Below, one piece after another: positions 36,486 to 45,227 of a stretch of 64,000 nt of DNA. This DNA is from Pseudoxanthomonas japonensis. GTDB taxonomy: Bacteria > Pseudomonadota > Gammaproteobacteria > Xanthomonadales > Xanthomonadaceae. Location of the stretch: NCBI RefSeq assembly GCF_010093445.1, contig NZ_PDWW01000006.1, forward strand, positions 111,111 to 175,110, given 5' to 3'. Numbering within the stretch: the stretch's first letter is position 1; each line of letters begins with the position of its first letter. The notes below the pieces were generated by a model. That model saw only the letters and a program-made list of their open reading frames with translations, was not told the origin of the DNA and did not search any database. A program made the position numbers and the translations under genes.

Positions 36486-37496
36486 TCAGCGACCCTTGGG
36501 AGCCTGGGTGGATTCGCGGAACAGCACTTCGTGCTCCACGTGCACCATGCTGCCGGCATCAGCGGTCCGGATGCGTGCGAGCAACTGCAAGGTTGCGAGC
36601 TTCCCCATTTCCGACGTGGGCTGGCGCACGGTCGTGAGCGCCGGATAGATGTGGCGCGCGATCGGCGTATCGTCGAACCCGCACACCGAGATATCGCGCG
36701 GCACCGCGAGCCCGCGCTCGCACGCTGCACGGATCACACCAGCCGCCATGTCGTCGTTGGCCGCGAAAATCGCGGTCGGCGGCTGTTTGAGATCGAGTAG
36801 CGCGTCGCCGGCCGCGATGCCGGATTCGAACGAGAAGGCGCCCTGCACCACCAGGTCGGCGTCGTACTCCAGCCCCGCCTTCTTCAGCGCATCGCGGTAG
36901 CCCTTGTAACGCCACTGGCAGGCACCGTGCGCGGGCGGGCCCTTGATGTGCGCGATGCGGCGATGGCCCTGCGCTACCAGCCCCGCCATAAGCTCCAGCA
37001 CGGCCGCGGTCTCGTCCATCATCACGCCGATCCGGCCCTCCGGATGCTTGGGCGCGATCGATGCATACGGCACCTCGTGCTGCTCGAGGAACTCGAGCAC
37101 CGCCGGATCGTCCGTCAGCGGCGGGATCAGCACCACGCCATCCGGCGCGAAGTGCTCGAACACCACCTTGAGGTCTTCGGCCTTGCGCTGCTTCGGCGAA
37201 CCCACTGGAGCGAGAACCAGGTTGTAGTGGTGATCGCGGCAGGCGTCGAGCATGCCGCTCTGGATTTCCATCAGGTAGTTGCGCGACGGATTGTTGTAGA
37301 CCAGCGCAACGACGTACGAGCGCTGCCCGGCGAGGCTGCGTGCGGACAGGTTGGGCCGGTACTGCAGTTTCTCGACCGCCGCCATCACGCGCTGGCGCAT
37401 CTCATCGCGCACGTTGGGCTCGTTGTTGAGCACGCGCGACACGGTCTTCATCGAAACGCCGGCGGCGGCGGCGACATCCTCGATCCGACTACGCAT
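36486..37496 (-). CDS. LacI-family transcriptional regulator
   Basis: DNA-binding repressor of 336 residues. The HTH (RIEDVAAAAGVSMKTVSRVLNNE, about residues 4-26) is followed by the hinge segment NLSARSLAGQRS and a periplasmic-binding-like sugar sensor domain (VALVYNNPS to the end, with CGFDDTPIARHIYPALTTVRQP). It lies between the receptor operon (same strand, downstream) and the divergent GH30 operon, each with a TGACAGCGYTGTCA operator. It is therefore the likely repressor of both, released by a sugar from the glucan. ATG 37496 is set by the HTH position. Confidence 0.93.
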   Translation of the reverse strand: MRSRIEDVAAAAGVSMKTVSRVLNNEPNVRDEMRQRVMAAVEKLQYRPNLSARSLAGQRSYVVALVYNNPSRNYLMEIQSGMLDACRDHHYNLVLAPVGSPKQRKAEDLKVVFEHFAPDGVVLIPPLTDDPAVLEFLEQHEVPYASIAPKHPEGRIGVMMDETAAVLELMAGLVAQGHRRIAHIKGPPAHGACQWRYKGYRDALKKAGLEYDADLVVQGAFSFESGIAAGDALLDLKQPPTAIFAANDDMAAGVIRAACERGLAVPRDISVCGFDDTPIARHIYPALTTVRQPTSEMGKLATLQLLARIRTADAGSMVHVEHEVLFRESTQAPKGR

Positions 37497-37697
37497 AAGA
37501 CGGTTCCCGCTCCACTTCGTCCATCCCTTCCGGCAACGAGGCTGGATTCTGACAGCGCCCAGCGCAACTGGGTATCGTCGCCGCCATGACCGGCATCGGC
37601 GACGCATCCTCCATGCTGCACGGCAACACGTTCCGTGTCGCACCGCACGCAACGACAGGCCGCGCGACGCACCGGCGCGCATGCCCCTCGCGTCCGG

Positions 37698-37736
37698 TTG
37701 ACAGCACGATGTAGCAACTGTATGACAGCGCTGTCA
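37698..37736 (+). promoter_or_regulatory. Promoter with overlapping perfect LacI-type operator before GH30 gene
   Basis: TTGACA (37698-37703), 17 bases, then TATGAC (37721-37726) form a good sigma70 promoter. TGACAGCGCTGTCA (37723-37736) is a perfect 14-base palindrome covering the -10 end. It is the same as the operator before the TonB receptor except for one base. The remaining parts of the 308-base gap (37497-37804) show no other signal. Confidence 0.78.
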
Positions 37737-37804
37737 ACTACTGTGTCTGGACATCGCCCGCGTGTATCGCGGGACGCCTTGCCGCGCCCACGAGGAGCCT
37801 TCCC

Positions 37805-39247
37805 ATGCGCCATACCCCCCTGTTCGCCGCCGCCATGCTGGCCCTGTCGATGAGCGCAGCGCCCTCCGCGGACGCCGCCGACGCATCGGCGACGGTCACC
37901 ATCTACACCACCGCGCAGGACAGCATCCAGCGGCTGGCGCGCACCGGCACCGCCACGCTGAAGCCGGGCCACACGCTGACCGAGGTGGAGAACTCGATCT
38001 TCGTCGACCCGTCGAAGCAGCACCAGGCCCTGCTCGGCATCGGTGGCGCGATCACCGACTCCAGCGCGGAGGTCTACGCCACGCTGTCGCCGGAGAAGCG
38101 CGCCGAATTCATGCGCGCCTATTACGACAAGCAGGACGGCATCGGCTATTCGATCGCGCGCACCACCATCCACAGCTCCGACTTCAGCTCCGCCAGCTAC
38201 ACCTACATCGAGGAAGGCGACAAGGACCTCGCCACCTTCTCCATCGAACACGACCGCACCGCGCGCATCCCGATGATCAAGCAGGCCATCGCCGCCGCCG
38301 GTGGTGCGTTGCCGCTGTACGCCAGTCCGTGGAGCGCGCCGGCCTTCATGAAGACCAACCAGCACATGCTGAAGGGCGGCGCGCTGCTGCCCGAGTACCG
38401 CGATGCGTGGGCGAACTACTACGTGAAGTTCATCCAGGCCTACGAGAAGGAAGGCATTCCGATCTGGGGCATCACGGTGCAGAACGAGCCGATGGCCACG
38501 CAGACCTGGGAATCGATGCTGTACACGGCCGAAGAGGAGCGCGACTTCCTCAAGCTGCACCTCGGCCCGACCATGCATGCCGCCGGCTACGCCGACAAGA
38601 AGATCATCGTGTGGGACCACAACCGCGACATGATGCTGTACCGCGCGCAGGTGATCCTGGGCGATCCGGAAGCGGCGAAGTACGCGTGGGGCCTGGGCTT
38701 CCACTGGTACGAGACCTGGGCCGGCTTCGATCCGATGTTCCGCAACGTCGCCGCAGTGACGGAAGCCTTCCCCGACAAGCCGGTGCTGCTGACCGAGGCG
38801 GCGGTGGAGAAGTTCGATCCCGCGCGCTACCAGCACTGGCCGAACGCCGAACGCTACGGCACGTCGATGATCAACGACTTCAACAACGGCGCCGTGGGCT
38901 GGACCGACTGGAACATGCTGCTCGACGAGAAGGGCGGCCCGAACCACGTCGGCAACTACTGCTTCGCACCACTGCACGCCGACACGCGCACGGGCGAGCT
39001 GATCTACACGCCCAGCTATTACTACATCGGCCACTTCTCGAAGTTCATCCGGCCCGAGGCACGCCGCGTCAGCACCGCGAGCAGCCGCAGCACGCTGCTG
39101 GCCACCGCCTTCGTCAATCCCGACGGACGCCTGGCGACGGTGGTGATGAACCCGACCGACAAGGAGATCGCCTACAACTTCTATGTCGGCCAGGCCTCGG
39201 CGGTGGTGACGATCCCCGCACGCGCCATCCAGACGCTGGTGCAATAG
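37805..39247 (+). CDS. GH30 family glycoside hydrolase (glucosylceramidase/beta-1,6-glucanase type)
   Basis: Secreted hydrolase of 480 residues; the signal peptide ends SADAA. GH30 marks are ALLGIGGAITDSSA near residue 76, YSPW-like YASPWSAPAFMK, acid/base Glu228 in VQNEP and nucleophile Glu331 in LLTEAA, plus a C-terminal beta-domain ending TIPARAIQTLVQ. Bacterial GH30 members of this shape cut beta-1,6-glucan or glucosylceramide-like bonds. CACGAGGAG provides the ribosome site. The next gene, a polysaccharide deacetylase, starts three bases after the stop, so they are coupled. Confidence 0.92.
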   Translation: MRHTPLFAAAMLALSMSAAPSADAADASATVTIYTTAQDSIQRLARTGTATLKPGHTLTEVENSIFVDPSKQHQALLGIGGAITDSSAEVYATLSPEKRAEFMRAYYDKQDGIGYSIARTTIHSSDFSSASYTYIEEGDKDLATFSIEHDRTARIPMIKQAIAAAGGALPLYASPWSAPAFMKTNQHMLKGGALLPEYRDAWANYYVKFIQAYEKEGIPIWGITVQNEPMATQTWESMLYTAEEERDFLKLHLGPTMHAAGYADKKIIVWDHNRDMMLYRAQVILGDPEAAKYAWGLGFHWYETWAGFDPMFRNVAAVTEAFPDKPVLLTEAAVEKFDPARYQHWPNAERYGTSMINDFNNGAVGWTDWNMLLDEKGGPNHVGNYCFAPLHADTRTGELIYTPSYYYIGHFSKFIRPEARRVSTASSRSTLLATAFVNPDGRLATVVMNPTDKEIAYNFYVGQASAVVTIPARAIQTLVQ

Positions 39248-39249
39248 GC

Positions 39250-40086
39250 GTGCGCGGCGCGGCGCGCTTTGCCTTGCTGGTGCTGGTGCTGGTGCTGGTG
39301 CTGGCGACGGTCGCCGGTACCGTGCAGGCGGCCGAACCGTTCCCGTGGCCCGGCGACCGAAAAGCCGCCGTCAGCCTCGCCTACGACGACGCCGCGCCGT
39401 CGCAGCTCGACAACGCGATACCCGCGCTCGACCGCCATGGCCTGAAGGGCAGCTTCTACCTGACGCTGGCCTCCGACACGCTGCGCACGCGCCAGCGGGA
39501 ATGGGTCGCCGCCGCGCGCAACGGCCACGAACTCGGCAACCACAGCCTGTTCCACCAGTGCTCGGCCTCGCTTCCCGAGCGCGACTGGGTCGAGGCCCAT
39601 CGCAACCTCGACAGCCTCACCATCGCGCAGATGGCCGACCAGATTCGGCTGGCGAACACGATGCTCATGGCGCTGGACGGCCGCACCGCGCGCACCATGA
39701 CCGTGCCCTGCGGCGACACGCAGGCGAGCGACGGCAACTATGTCGACGCCGTCGCCCCGGAGTTCGTGGCGATCAAGTTGGGGGCCGGCGGCGTGGTCGC
39801 CGACATGGCCACGCTCGATCCCGCCGCCGTACCGGTCGACGTGCCGGTGGACGTCACCGGCGAGCAGCTGATCGCGCGCGCGGAAGAGGCCGTCCGTCGC
39901 GGCACGATGGTCAGCTTCACCTTCCACGGCATCGGCGGCGACCACCTGGCGGTGTCCAACGAGGCGCACGAACAGTTGCTGCGCCATCTCGCCGCGCATC
40001 CGGATATCTACTGGGTAGCGCCCTTCATCGACATCATGCAGTACGTCGCCTCGCGACGCTCGGCAGGGCAGCCTCCATCGCCCTGA
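39250..40086 (+). CDS. Polysaccharide deacetylase family protein (NodB-like)
   Basis: Exported protein of 278 residues in the NodB/CE4 fold. After the signal peptide come SLAYDDAAPSQLDNAIPAL (metal-binding Asp pair), HGLKGSFYL and HELGNHSLFH (the HxxxH-type metal ligands), and a late FTFHGIGG. It would remove acetyl groups from a glycan, perhaps before or after GH30 cleavage. The start is GTG at 39250, three bases past the GH30 stop. The signal peptide core is built from a repeated CTGGTG hexamer, giving LVLVLVLVLA. A longer ORF starting inside the GH30 gene is only frame overlap. Confidence 0.85.
   Translation: MRGAARFALLVLVLVLVLATVAGTVQAAEPFPWPGDRKAAVSLAYDDAAPSQLDNAIPALDRHGLKGSFYLTLASDTLRTRQREWVAAARNGHELGNHSLFHQCSASLPERDWVEAHRNLDSLTIAQMADQIRLANTMLMALDGRTARTMTVPCGDTQASDGNYVDAVAPEFVAIKLGAGGVVADMATLDPAAVPVDVPVDVTGEQLIARAEEAVRRGTMVSFTFHGIGGDHLAVSNEAHEQLLRHLAAHPDIYWVAPFIDIMQYVASRRSAGQPPSP
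39277..39306 (+). repeat. CTGGTG hexamer tandem repeat inside a signal peptide
   Basis: Four perfect CTGGTG units plus one CTGGCG encode the Leu-Val core of the deacetylase signal peptide. Slippage would add or remove Leu-Val pairs in frame and could tune export. Confidence 0.9.
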
Positions 40087-40098
40087 AGCACGCGCGCC

Positions 40099-42234
40099 TC
40101 ATCCGTCCGCCCACAGCCAGCGCAGGCCGACCGTGAACGTGCGGTCCGCGCCCGGTTCGTAGAAGCGCCCGTTGCCTTCGTTGACGATGACCGAGCCGAT
40201 GTGGAAGCGGTCCAGCGCGTTGTCGATGCGCGCGAACCCCTGCAGCCGTCCGCTCCCCGCCGACCAGTCGCGCACCACTTCCAGATTGAGCAGGCCGTAG
40301 CCGGGGGCACGCTCGCTGCCGGTATCGTTCACGGTGACATCGCCGACGCCCAGCAGCTGCGCCGCGGCATTCCAGTGTTTGCCCTGCCAGCGCAGCCGCA
40401 ACGACGCCTGCTGCCGTGCGACGCCGGGAATGCGCGTGCCGGCCGCCACCTGCACGACCGGCGACGTGCAACCGGTCGCCGTGCAGATCGGGAAGCTGTC
40501 GCGGAAGGTCGCATCCAGCCAGGTATAGGCAGCCTGCAGGTGCCAAGCCTCCGACAGCGGCAGGTCGGCCTGCATCTCCACGCCCTGCCGGCGGCCGGCG
40601 CCGACATTGCGGAAGCTGCTGCGACCACCGACATTGCGCGCGACCGCCAGTTCGTCGTCGGTATCGGCGCGGAATAGCGCGGCTTCGACGCGCGCGCCGT
40701 GCTCGCCGCGCCACTTCATGCCCAGCTCCGCATTGCGCGTGGTCGCCGGACGCAGGTCGAAGGCCAGTCCGGCGCCGCCGTCGGCGCGGTAGCCGACTTC
40801 GTTGAAGGTCGGCGTTTCGAAGCCGCGTCCGACCGAGACATACACGCGCCACGCCTCCGCCGGCGCGAACACCACGCCGGCCACCGGCGTCGTGCGCTCG
40901 TAGACCACGCGGCCGCTGTCGTCGGGATTGCCGGTCGCGATGTAGTCGTCGTCCGAACGGAAACCGACCCGGCTGTGACGTGCGCCCACCAGCAGTGACC
41001 AGCGCGGCGCCACACGCCACCACGCCTGCGCGTACTGGTCCACGTTCCACACCTGGTTGCGCTCGTCGCGACGCAGCGCGCCACGCACGCCCAGCGTCGT
41101 GCCGACGAAGTTCTCGTAGCCGCGGCGATGCTGGCGCTGGCGGTCCGCATTGGTGCCTACACTCAGTTCGAACGGACGCCCGGCGAGATCGCCGGTCCAC
41201 GACCAGCGCAGGTCGGCGCCGCCGTAGTCGTTGTCGAGGTCGATCACGCCACCGGAGTTCAGCCGGTTGGCCTGCGCCGCGATCGGCAGCGCCAGGTACT
41301 GCTCCACCTCGCGCCGTCCGCCGTAGGCCATCGCGCGCAGGCGATGGCCTTCCGCGAAGGGCCATTCGTAGACCGCGCCCAGCTGGTCCTGGCGGACCGA
41401 CTTGCGCGTGTCGTACTGGGTCGCGACCGGTGATGCCTGGCGGGGATCGTCCCAGGCCTGCGCACGCGTCAGGCCCAAAGGATCCTTGGCATCGGGCGCA
41501 TTGAAATGGTTGAGCAGCAGGTCCAGCGTGCCGGCGCCGGGGCGGAACCGCAGCTTGGCATTCAGCGATTCCCGCCGCGCCGCGCTGTGGTCGCGGTAGC
41601 CCTGCGTATCCAGCACGGATGCCGCCACGCTGTAGCCCAGCACCTCGCCGACGCCACGCAGGCGCGCACCGATCACGCTGCTGTCGTGGCTGGCCACGCT
41701 GGCCTGCACGCGCGCTTCGTGTCCCTCGTCGGGGATATCGCTCCATACCTGGATCACGCCGCCGGACGAGTTGCCGTGCAGCGCCGAGAACGGACCGCGC
41801 AGCACTTCGACACGGTCCGCCGCCAGCATGGTGACGTGCGAGACCTGTCCCTGCCCGTCCGGCATCGTCGCCGGCACGCCATCGGCGTACAGCCGCAGGC
41901 CGCGCACGCCGAAGGTCGAGCGCGCACCGAAGCCGCGGATCGACAGCTGCGTGTCCTGCGCGAGGTTCTGCCGCTCGCGCGCCAGCACGCCGGGAATCCC
42001 GTCCAATACTTCCGACAGCGCCGCCTGCTGACGCGCGCCGCCCTCGCCGAGCGCGACCACGCTGGTCGATGCCGGCGCATCGAAGCCGTCCACCGTCTCC
42101 AGCCGCGTCGCGGTGACGACCACGCGGTCCAGCGTTTCCATCGGCGCCGCCGGTTCGCCCGTGGGCGCGGCCAATGCACCCGGCGCCAACAGCGCCGCGC
42201 CCAGCAGCGGCGAGACCCGCGACCTCATGCGCAT
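40099..42234 (-). CDS. TonB-dependent receptor of the alcohol-oxidation operon
   Basis: Outer-membrane receptor of 711 residues. The signal peptide ends ALAAP, a TonB-box-like RVVVTATR follows, then a plug with SIRGFGARSTFGVRGLRLYADGVPATMPDGQGQ and VEVLRGPFSALHGNSSGGVI. The barrel ends TFTVGLRWLWADG with an aromatic-rich last strand. It is the last gene of the sigma54-driven operon, seven bases after azurin, so the cargo should serve alcohol oxidation. PQQ, copper for azurin, or another cofactor are possible; the sequence alone does not decide. Confidence 0.9.
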   Translation of the reverse strand: MRMRSRVSPLLGAALLAPGALAAPTGEPAAPMETLDRVVVTATRLETVDGFDAPASTSVVALGEGGARQQAALSEVLDGIPGVLARERQNLAQDTQLSIRGFGARSTFGVRGLRLYADGVPATMPDGQGQVSHVTMLAADRVEVLRGPFSALHGNSSGGVIQVWSDIPDEGHEARVQASVASHDSSVIGARLRGVGEVLGYSVAASVLDTQGYRDHSAARRESLNAKLRFRPGAGTLDLLLNHFNAPDAKDPLGLTRAQAWDDPRQASPVATQYDTRKSVRQDQLGAVYEWPFAEGHRLRAMAYGGRREVEQYLALPIAAQANRLNSGGVIDLDNDYGGADLRWSWTGDLAGRPFELSVGTNADRQRQHRRGYENFVGTTLGVRGALRRDERNQVWNVDQYAQAWWRVAPRWSLLVGARHSRVGFRSDDDYIATGNPDDSGRVVYERTTPVAGVVFAPAEAWRVYVSVGRGFETPTFNEVGYRADGGAGLAFDLRPATTRNAELGMKWRGEHGARVEAALFRADTDDELAVARNVGGRSSFRNVGAGRRQGVEMQADLPLSEAWHLQAAYTWLDATFRDSFPICTATGCTSPVVQVAAGTRIPGVARQQASLRLRWQGKHWNAAAQLLGVGDVTVNDTGSERAPGYGLLNLEVVRDWSAGSGRLQGFARIDNALDRFHIGSVIVNEGNGRFYEPGADRTFTVGLRWLWADG

Positions 42235-42241
42235 GCCCGGA

Positions 42242-42700
42242 TCATCCGAACACCAGCTTGCCTTTCATCATCATCCAGTGGCCCGGTACCGAGCAGAAGA
42301 ACGTGTAGTCGCCGCCCTTGCGCAGCGCCGACGTGGAGAAGGTGACGGTGGTCGACTGTCCGCCGCCCACCACCTTGCTGGCCGCCAGCACGCGCGCGTC
42401 GCCCTTGGGCACATGGTCGCTGCTGGCGGGAAGCTTGCCGGCGGCGGTGGCGAGCGCTTCGAGATTGGCGGTGGTCGTCAGCACCCAGTTGTGGCCCATC
42501 ACTTCGGCGGGAAGGGCGCCAGTATGCCGCAGCGTCAGTTTCACCTGCGTGCAGTCGGCGGCGATGCGGATCTCCTGCTTGTCGAACTGCATCGCATCGT
42601 TGCTGCCGATGGCGACGTTGCAGGTCCTGGCCGCCGCGTGCAGCGGCAGCAGGGCGAGCACGGCGACGACGAGACAGGGAAGTAGGGATTTCGGTGACAT
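42242..42700 (-). CDS. azu: Azurin, periplasmic blue copper protein
   Basis: Small electron carrier of 152 residues with a Sec signal (MSPKSLLPCLVVAVLALLPL). Copper ligands are His70 in MGHNW, Cys136, His141 and Met145 in CSVPGHWMMMKG. The disulfide Cys27/Cys50 and NDAMQFDK are typical of azurin. It would take electrons from the PQQ dehydrogenase and pass them to cytochromes or an oxidase in the periplasm. ATG 42700 is set by the signal peptide. Operon position right behind the dehydrogenase supports this pairing. Confidence 0.95.
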   Translation of the reverse strand: MSPKSLLPCLVVAVLALLPLHAAARTCNVAIGSNDAMQFDKQEIRIAADCTQVKLTLRHTGALPAEVMGHNWVLTTTANLEALATAAGKLPASSDHVPKGDARVLAASKVVGGGQSTTVTFSTSALRKGGDYTFFCSVPGHWMMMKGKLVFG

Positions 42701-42781
42701 TCGGGAATCCTGGATCGTGGTGAGCGCGCTGCGCGACCCCGTCATCGGGGCCGCGCAGGCGATGGAGAGCGGATGCGCGGA

Positions 42782-44509
42782 TCAGTCGCCCAGGGCGAAC
42801 ACCCACACCGAGCCGCCTTCCGGCACCGCCTTCTCCCATCCCGCCAGGCCGTGCATCTTGCCCTGGATCCATTGCGCGTCCACGCCCCAGCCGGACACCA
42901 CGGCGATGTACTGCTTGCCGTCGACGGTGAAGGTGCTGGGCGGCGCGATGATGCCGGACGGCGTGGGGAACTCCCACAGCAGCTTGCCCGTCTTGGCGTC
43001 ATACGCACGGAACATGCGGTCGTTGGTGCCACCGGCAAACAGCACGCCGCCGGCCGTGGTCATGATCGAACCCCAGTTCCACGAGTGCGGATACTTCTCG
43101 CGCCACACTTCCTTGCCGCCGTCCACGCTCCACGCCTGGATGCCGCCGATGTGGTCGAAGTCCTTCTTCACCGACAGGTCGAGGCGATTGATGTCCACGC
43201 CCGCCGACCACTGGCCCGGGATGCGCGGCTGGATCATGCCGGTCAGCGTCAGGCAGTGGTTGTCGTTGTACGGGATGTACAGCATGCCGGTCTTCGGGTT
43301 GTACGCCTCGTACGGCCAGTCCTTGCCGCCCCACAGGCTGGGACAGTAGGTGCGCGTCTTGCCGGTGGCCGGCTTGGCCTCTTCGTTGTAGGTCGGACGG
43401 CCGGTCTTCGGATCGATGCTGGTGAACACCGTGTTGTGCACGTACGGCTCGGACTTGTTGTAGGTGATCCGGCCCTTGTCGTCGCGGTCCAGCCAGTACA
43501 GGCGGCCATTGCGCTGCGCGCTGATCAGGCCCGACACCTTCTTGCCGTTGCGGTTGAACTCCACCAGCGTCGGCGCGTTCATGCCGGCCCAGTCCCACGA
43601 ATCGTTCCAGTGGTACTGGAAGTGGCTGACGATGTCGCCGCTCTCCGGATCCAGCGCGAGCACCGAGGCGAGATACAGGTTGTCGCCGGGCCGCTGGTCA
43701 CCCAGCCACGGTGCACCGTTGCCGACGCCCCAGTAGATGACGTTGTTGGTGGCGTCGTAGTTGCCCGGCATCCACATGGTGCCGCCACCGTTCTTCCACG
43801 CGTCCTTCCACTCGCCGTCCTGCGGCCACGTCTCGAAGCCCTTCTCGCCCGGCCCCGGCACGCTGTAGCGCGTCCAGGCCAGCTTGCCGGTTTCGGCATC
43901 GAAGGCCTTGAGGAAACCGCGCACGCCGAACTCGCCGCCGGACGGACCGATCAGCACCTTGCCCTTGACCACCAGCGGCGCGGACGTGATGTAGGCGCTG
44001 TCCTGTTCCCAGTCGCAGACCTGCGCTTCCCACACCAGCGTGCCGGTCTTGGCGTCCAGCGCGCTGAGCATGCAGTCGATGCTGCCCACGTACACCTTGT
44101 CGCCGTACAGCGACACGCCGCGGTTGGTGCGGTGGAGCGCACCCAGGCCTTCCGGCACTTCGCGCACGAACTTCCAGCGGACCTTGCCGGTGCGCGTGTC
44201 GTAGGCGATCACCTGGTTGTGCGGCGTGGCCACGAACATGTACTCGCCGTTGACGATGGCGGGCGCTTCATGGCCGGAGTTCACGCCGGTGGCGGCGGAC
44301 CACACGGGCCGCAGCTTGGCGACGTTGGCCGTGGTGACCTGGTCGAGTTCGCTGTAGCTCCAGCCGGCGTAGTTGCCCTTGGTCAGCAGCCAGTTCGCCG
44401 GCTCCTGCTTGGCCAGGCGCGCATCGGTGACGGGTTGGTAATCGGCCGCGGCGAGCGGGGCCGAAGCGAGGGACGCGACAAGCGCGGCCGTGATGAGTTT
44501 CAGGTGCAT
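42782..44509 (-). CDS. PQQ-dependent alcohol dehydrogenase (methanol/ethanol family)
   Basis: Periplasmic quinoprotein of 575 residues with a signal peptide ending PLAAA. The eight-bladed propeller shows tryptophan-docking repeats (for example YDTRTGKVRWKF, LDAKTGTLVWEA, YDAKTGKLLWEF). The catalytic Asp306 lies in WDWAGMN. The residue two positions later is Ala308, which indicates a calcium enzyme, not the lanthanide type that has Asp there. The usual vicinal Cys-Cys pair before NRG is replaced by ALHRTNRG. No haem CxxCH is present, so azurin and the Rieske protein are likely electron partners. A GGAGGAG ribosome site precedes the ATG. Confidence 0.92.
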   Translation of the reverse strand: MHLKLITAALVASLASAPLAAADYQPVTDARLAKQEPANWLLTKGNYAGWSYSELDQVTTANVAKLRPVWSAATGVNSGHEAPAIVNGEYMFVATPHNQVIAYDTRTGKVRWKFVREVPEGLGALHRTNRGVSLYGDKVYVGSIDCMLSALDAKTGTLVWEAQVCDWEQDSAYITSAPLVVKGKVLIGPSGGEFGVRGFLKAFDAETGKLAWTRYSVPGPGEKGFETWPQDGEWKDAWKNGGGTMWMPGNYDATNNVIYWGVGNGAPWLGDQRPGDNLYLASVLALDPESGDIVSHFQYHWNDSWDWAGMNAPTLVEFNRNGKKVSGLISAQRNGRLYWLDRDDKGRITYNKSEPYVHNTVFTSIDPKTGRPTYNEEAKPATGKTRTYCPSLWGGKDWPYEAYNPKTGMLYIPYNDNHCLTLTGMIQPRIPGQWSAGVDINRLDLSVKKDFDHIGGIQAWSVDGGKEVWREKYPHSWNWGSIMTTAGGVLFAGGTNDRMFRAYDAKTGKLLWEFPTPSGIIAPPSTFTVDGKQYIAVVSGWGVDAQWIQGKMHGLAGWEKAVPEGGSVWVFALGD

Positions 44510-44577
44510 GGGTCTCCTCCCGGGTGAAGCGTTGGTGTGTGGTGCAAAAGGAACGTGGATGTGGAATTGCGTGCGGG

Positions 44578-45210
44578 TCAGGTGGTCGGCGGGCCGAGCG
44601 GTCCGTCGAACTTGCCGCTGACCACCAGCGCGCCGTCCTTGATCGTCACCGGCAGCATTGCCAGCCGGCGCGTGGCCGGTCCGGTGGTGACAGCGCCGCG
44701 GTTGGCCGCGTCGAACACCGAGCCATGGCAGTTGCAGACGATCTGCGTCTGGCTCGGGTGCAGCGTGGTGATGGGACAGCCGTAGTGCGTGCACAGCGAC
44801 GAGAACACGACGATGCCGTCGGCGGCGTTGCGGGCGCTGGTCGGCTTCAGGTCGGCCGGCTTCAGCCGCACCACCGTCAGCAGATTGGCTTTCGAGATCA
44901 GCACCTTGCCGGTGGCCGGATCCATCGGATACGCGAGTACCGGTGGCTTGCCGACTTCGATGTCGGCGGGCTTCACTTCCTTGCCCGCCTTCGGTCCGAT
45001 CATGAAAGCCAGCTTGTCGCCCGGCTCGGGCTTCGGGCTGCGCGTGGCGGCCGGTGCGGCCGCCTGCGCCTGCGCACCGCCGCTGACCGCGGCCAACGGC
45101 GCCAGTGCGGCCAGCGCAAGTGCGCCGGTCATCATGCTGCGTCGTCCGCTGTCGTCGGGATGTCCGGCGCATGCGCACGCGCACCCGCCCTGTTCTTTCG
45201 CTTCGCTCAT
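44578..45210 (-). CDS. Rieske [2Fe-2S] protein with Tat-like signal
   Basis: Electron-transfer protein of 210 residues. The cluster ligands are Cys140 and His142 (LCTHYGCP) and Cys159 and His162 (CNCHGS), with Cys145/Cys161 able to form the usual disulfide. The N-terminus has CACAC followed by twin-Arg GRRSMMTGALALAALAP, which suggests Tat export of a folded protein. It resembles the Rieske subunit of bc1 complexes, but no cytochrome b or c1 gene is near. Placed between AldA and the PQQ dehydrogenase, it is likely a dedicated electron acceptor. Confidence 0.87.
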   Translation of the reverse strand: MSEAKEQGGCACACAGHPDDSGRRSMMTGALALAALAPLAAVSGGAQAQAAAPAATRSPKPEPGDKLAFMIGPKAGKEVKPADIEVGKPPVLAYPMDPATGKVLISKANLLTVVRLKPADLKPTSARNAADGIVVFSSLCTHYGCPITTLHPSQTQIVCNCHGSVFDAANRGAVTTGPATRRLAMLPVTIKDGALVVSGKFDGPLGPPTT

Positions 45211-45227
45211 CGTGGCTGTTCTCTTCT

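Noticed and set aside
34066..36648. 860-codon plus-strand frame opposite the TonB receptor
   Set aside because: Shadow of the receptor gene; composition is His/Arg/Val-rich as expected for antisense frames.
37762..40086. Single 774-codon gene covering GH30 and deacetylase
   Set aside because: The first part is out of frame with GH30; the deacetylase has its own GTG and signal peptide at 39250.
42782..44509. Lanthanide-dependent (XoxF/ExaF-type) dehydrogenase, with the TonB receptor as lanthanide importer
   Set aside because: The diagnostic extra Asp two residues after the catalytic Asp is Ala308, as in calcium enzymes.
44578..45210. Rieske subunit of a cytochrome bc1 complex
   Set aside because: No cytochrome b or c1 gene in the operon; context is periplasmic alcohol oxidation.
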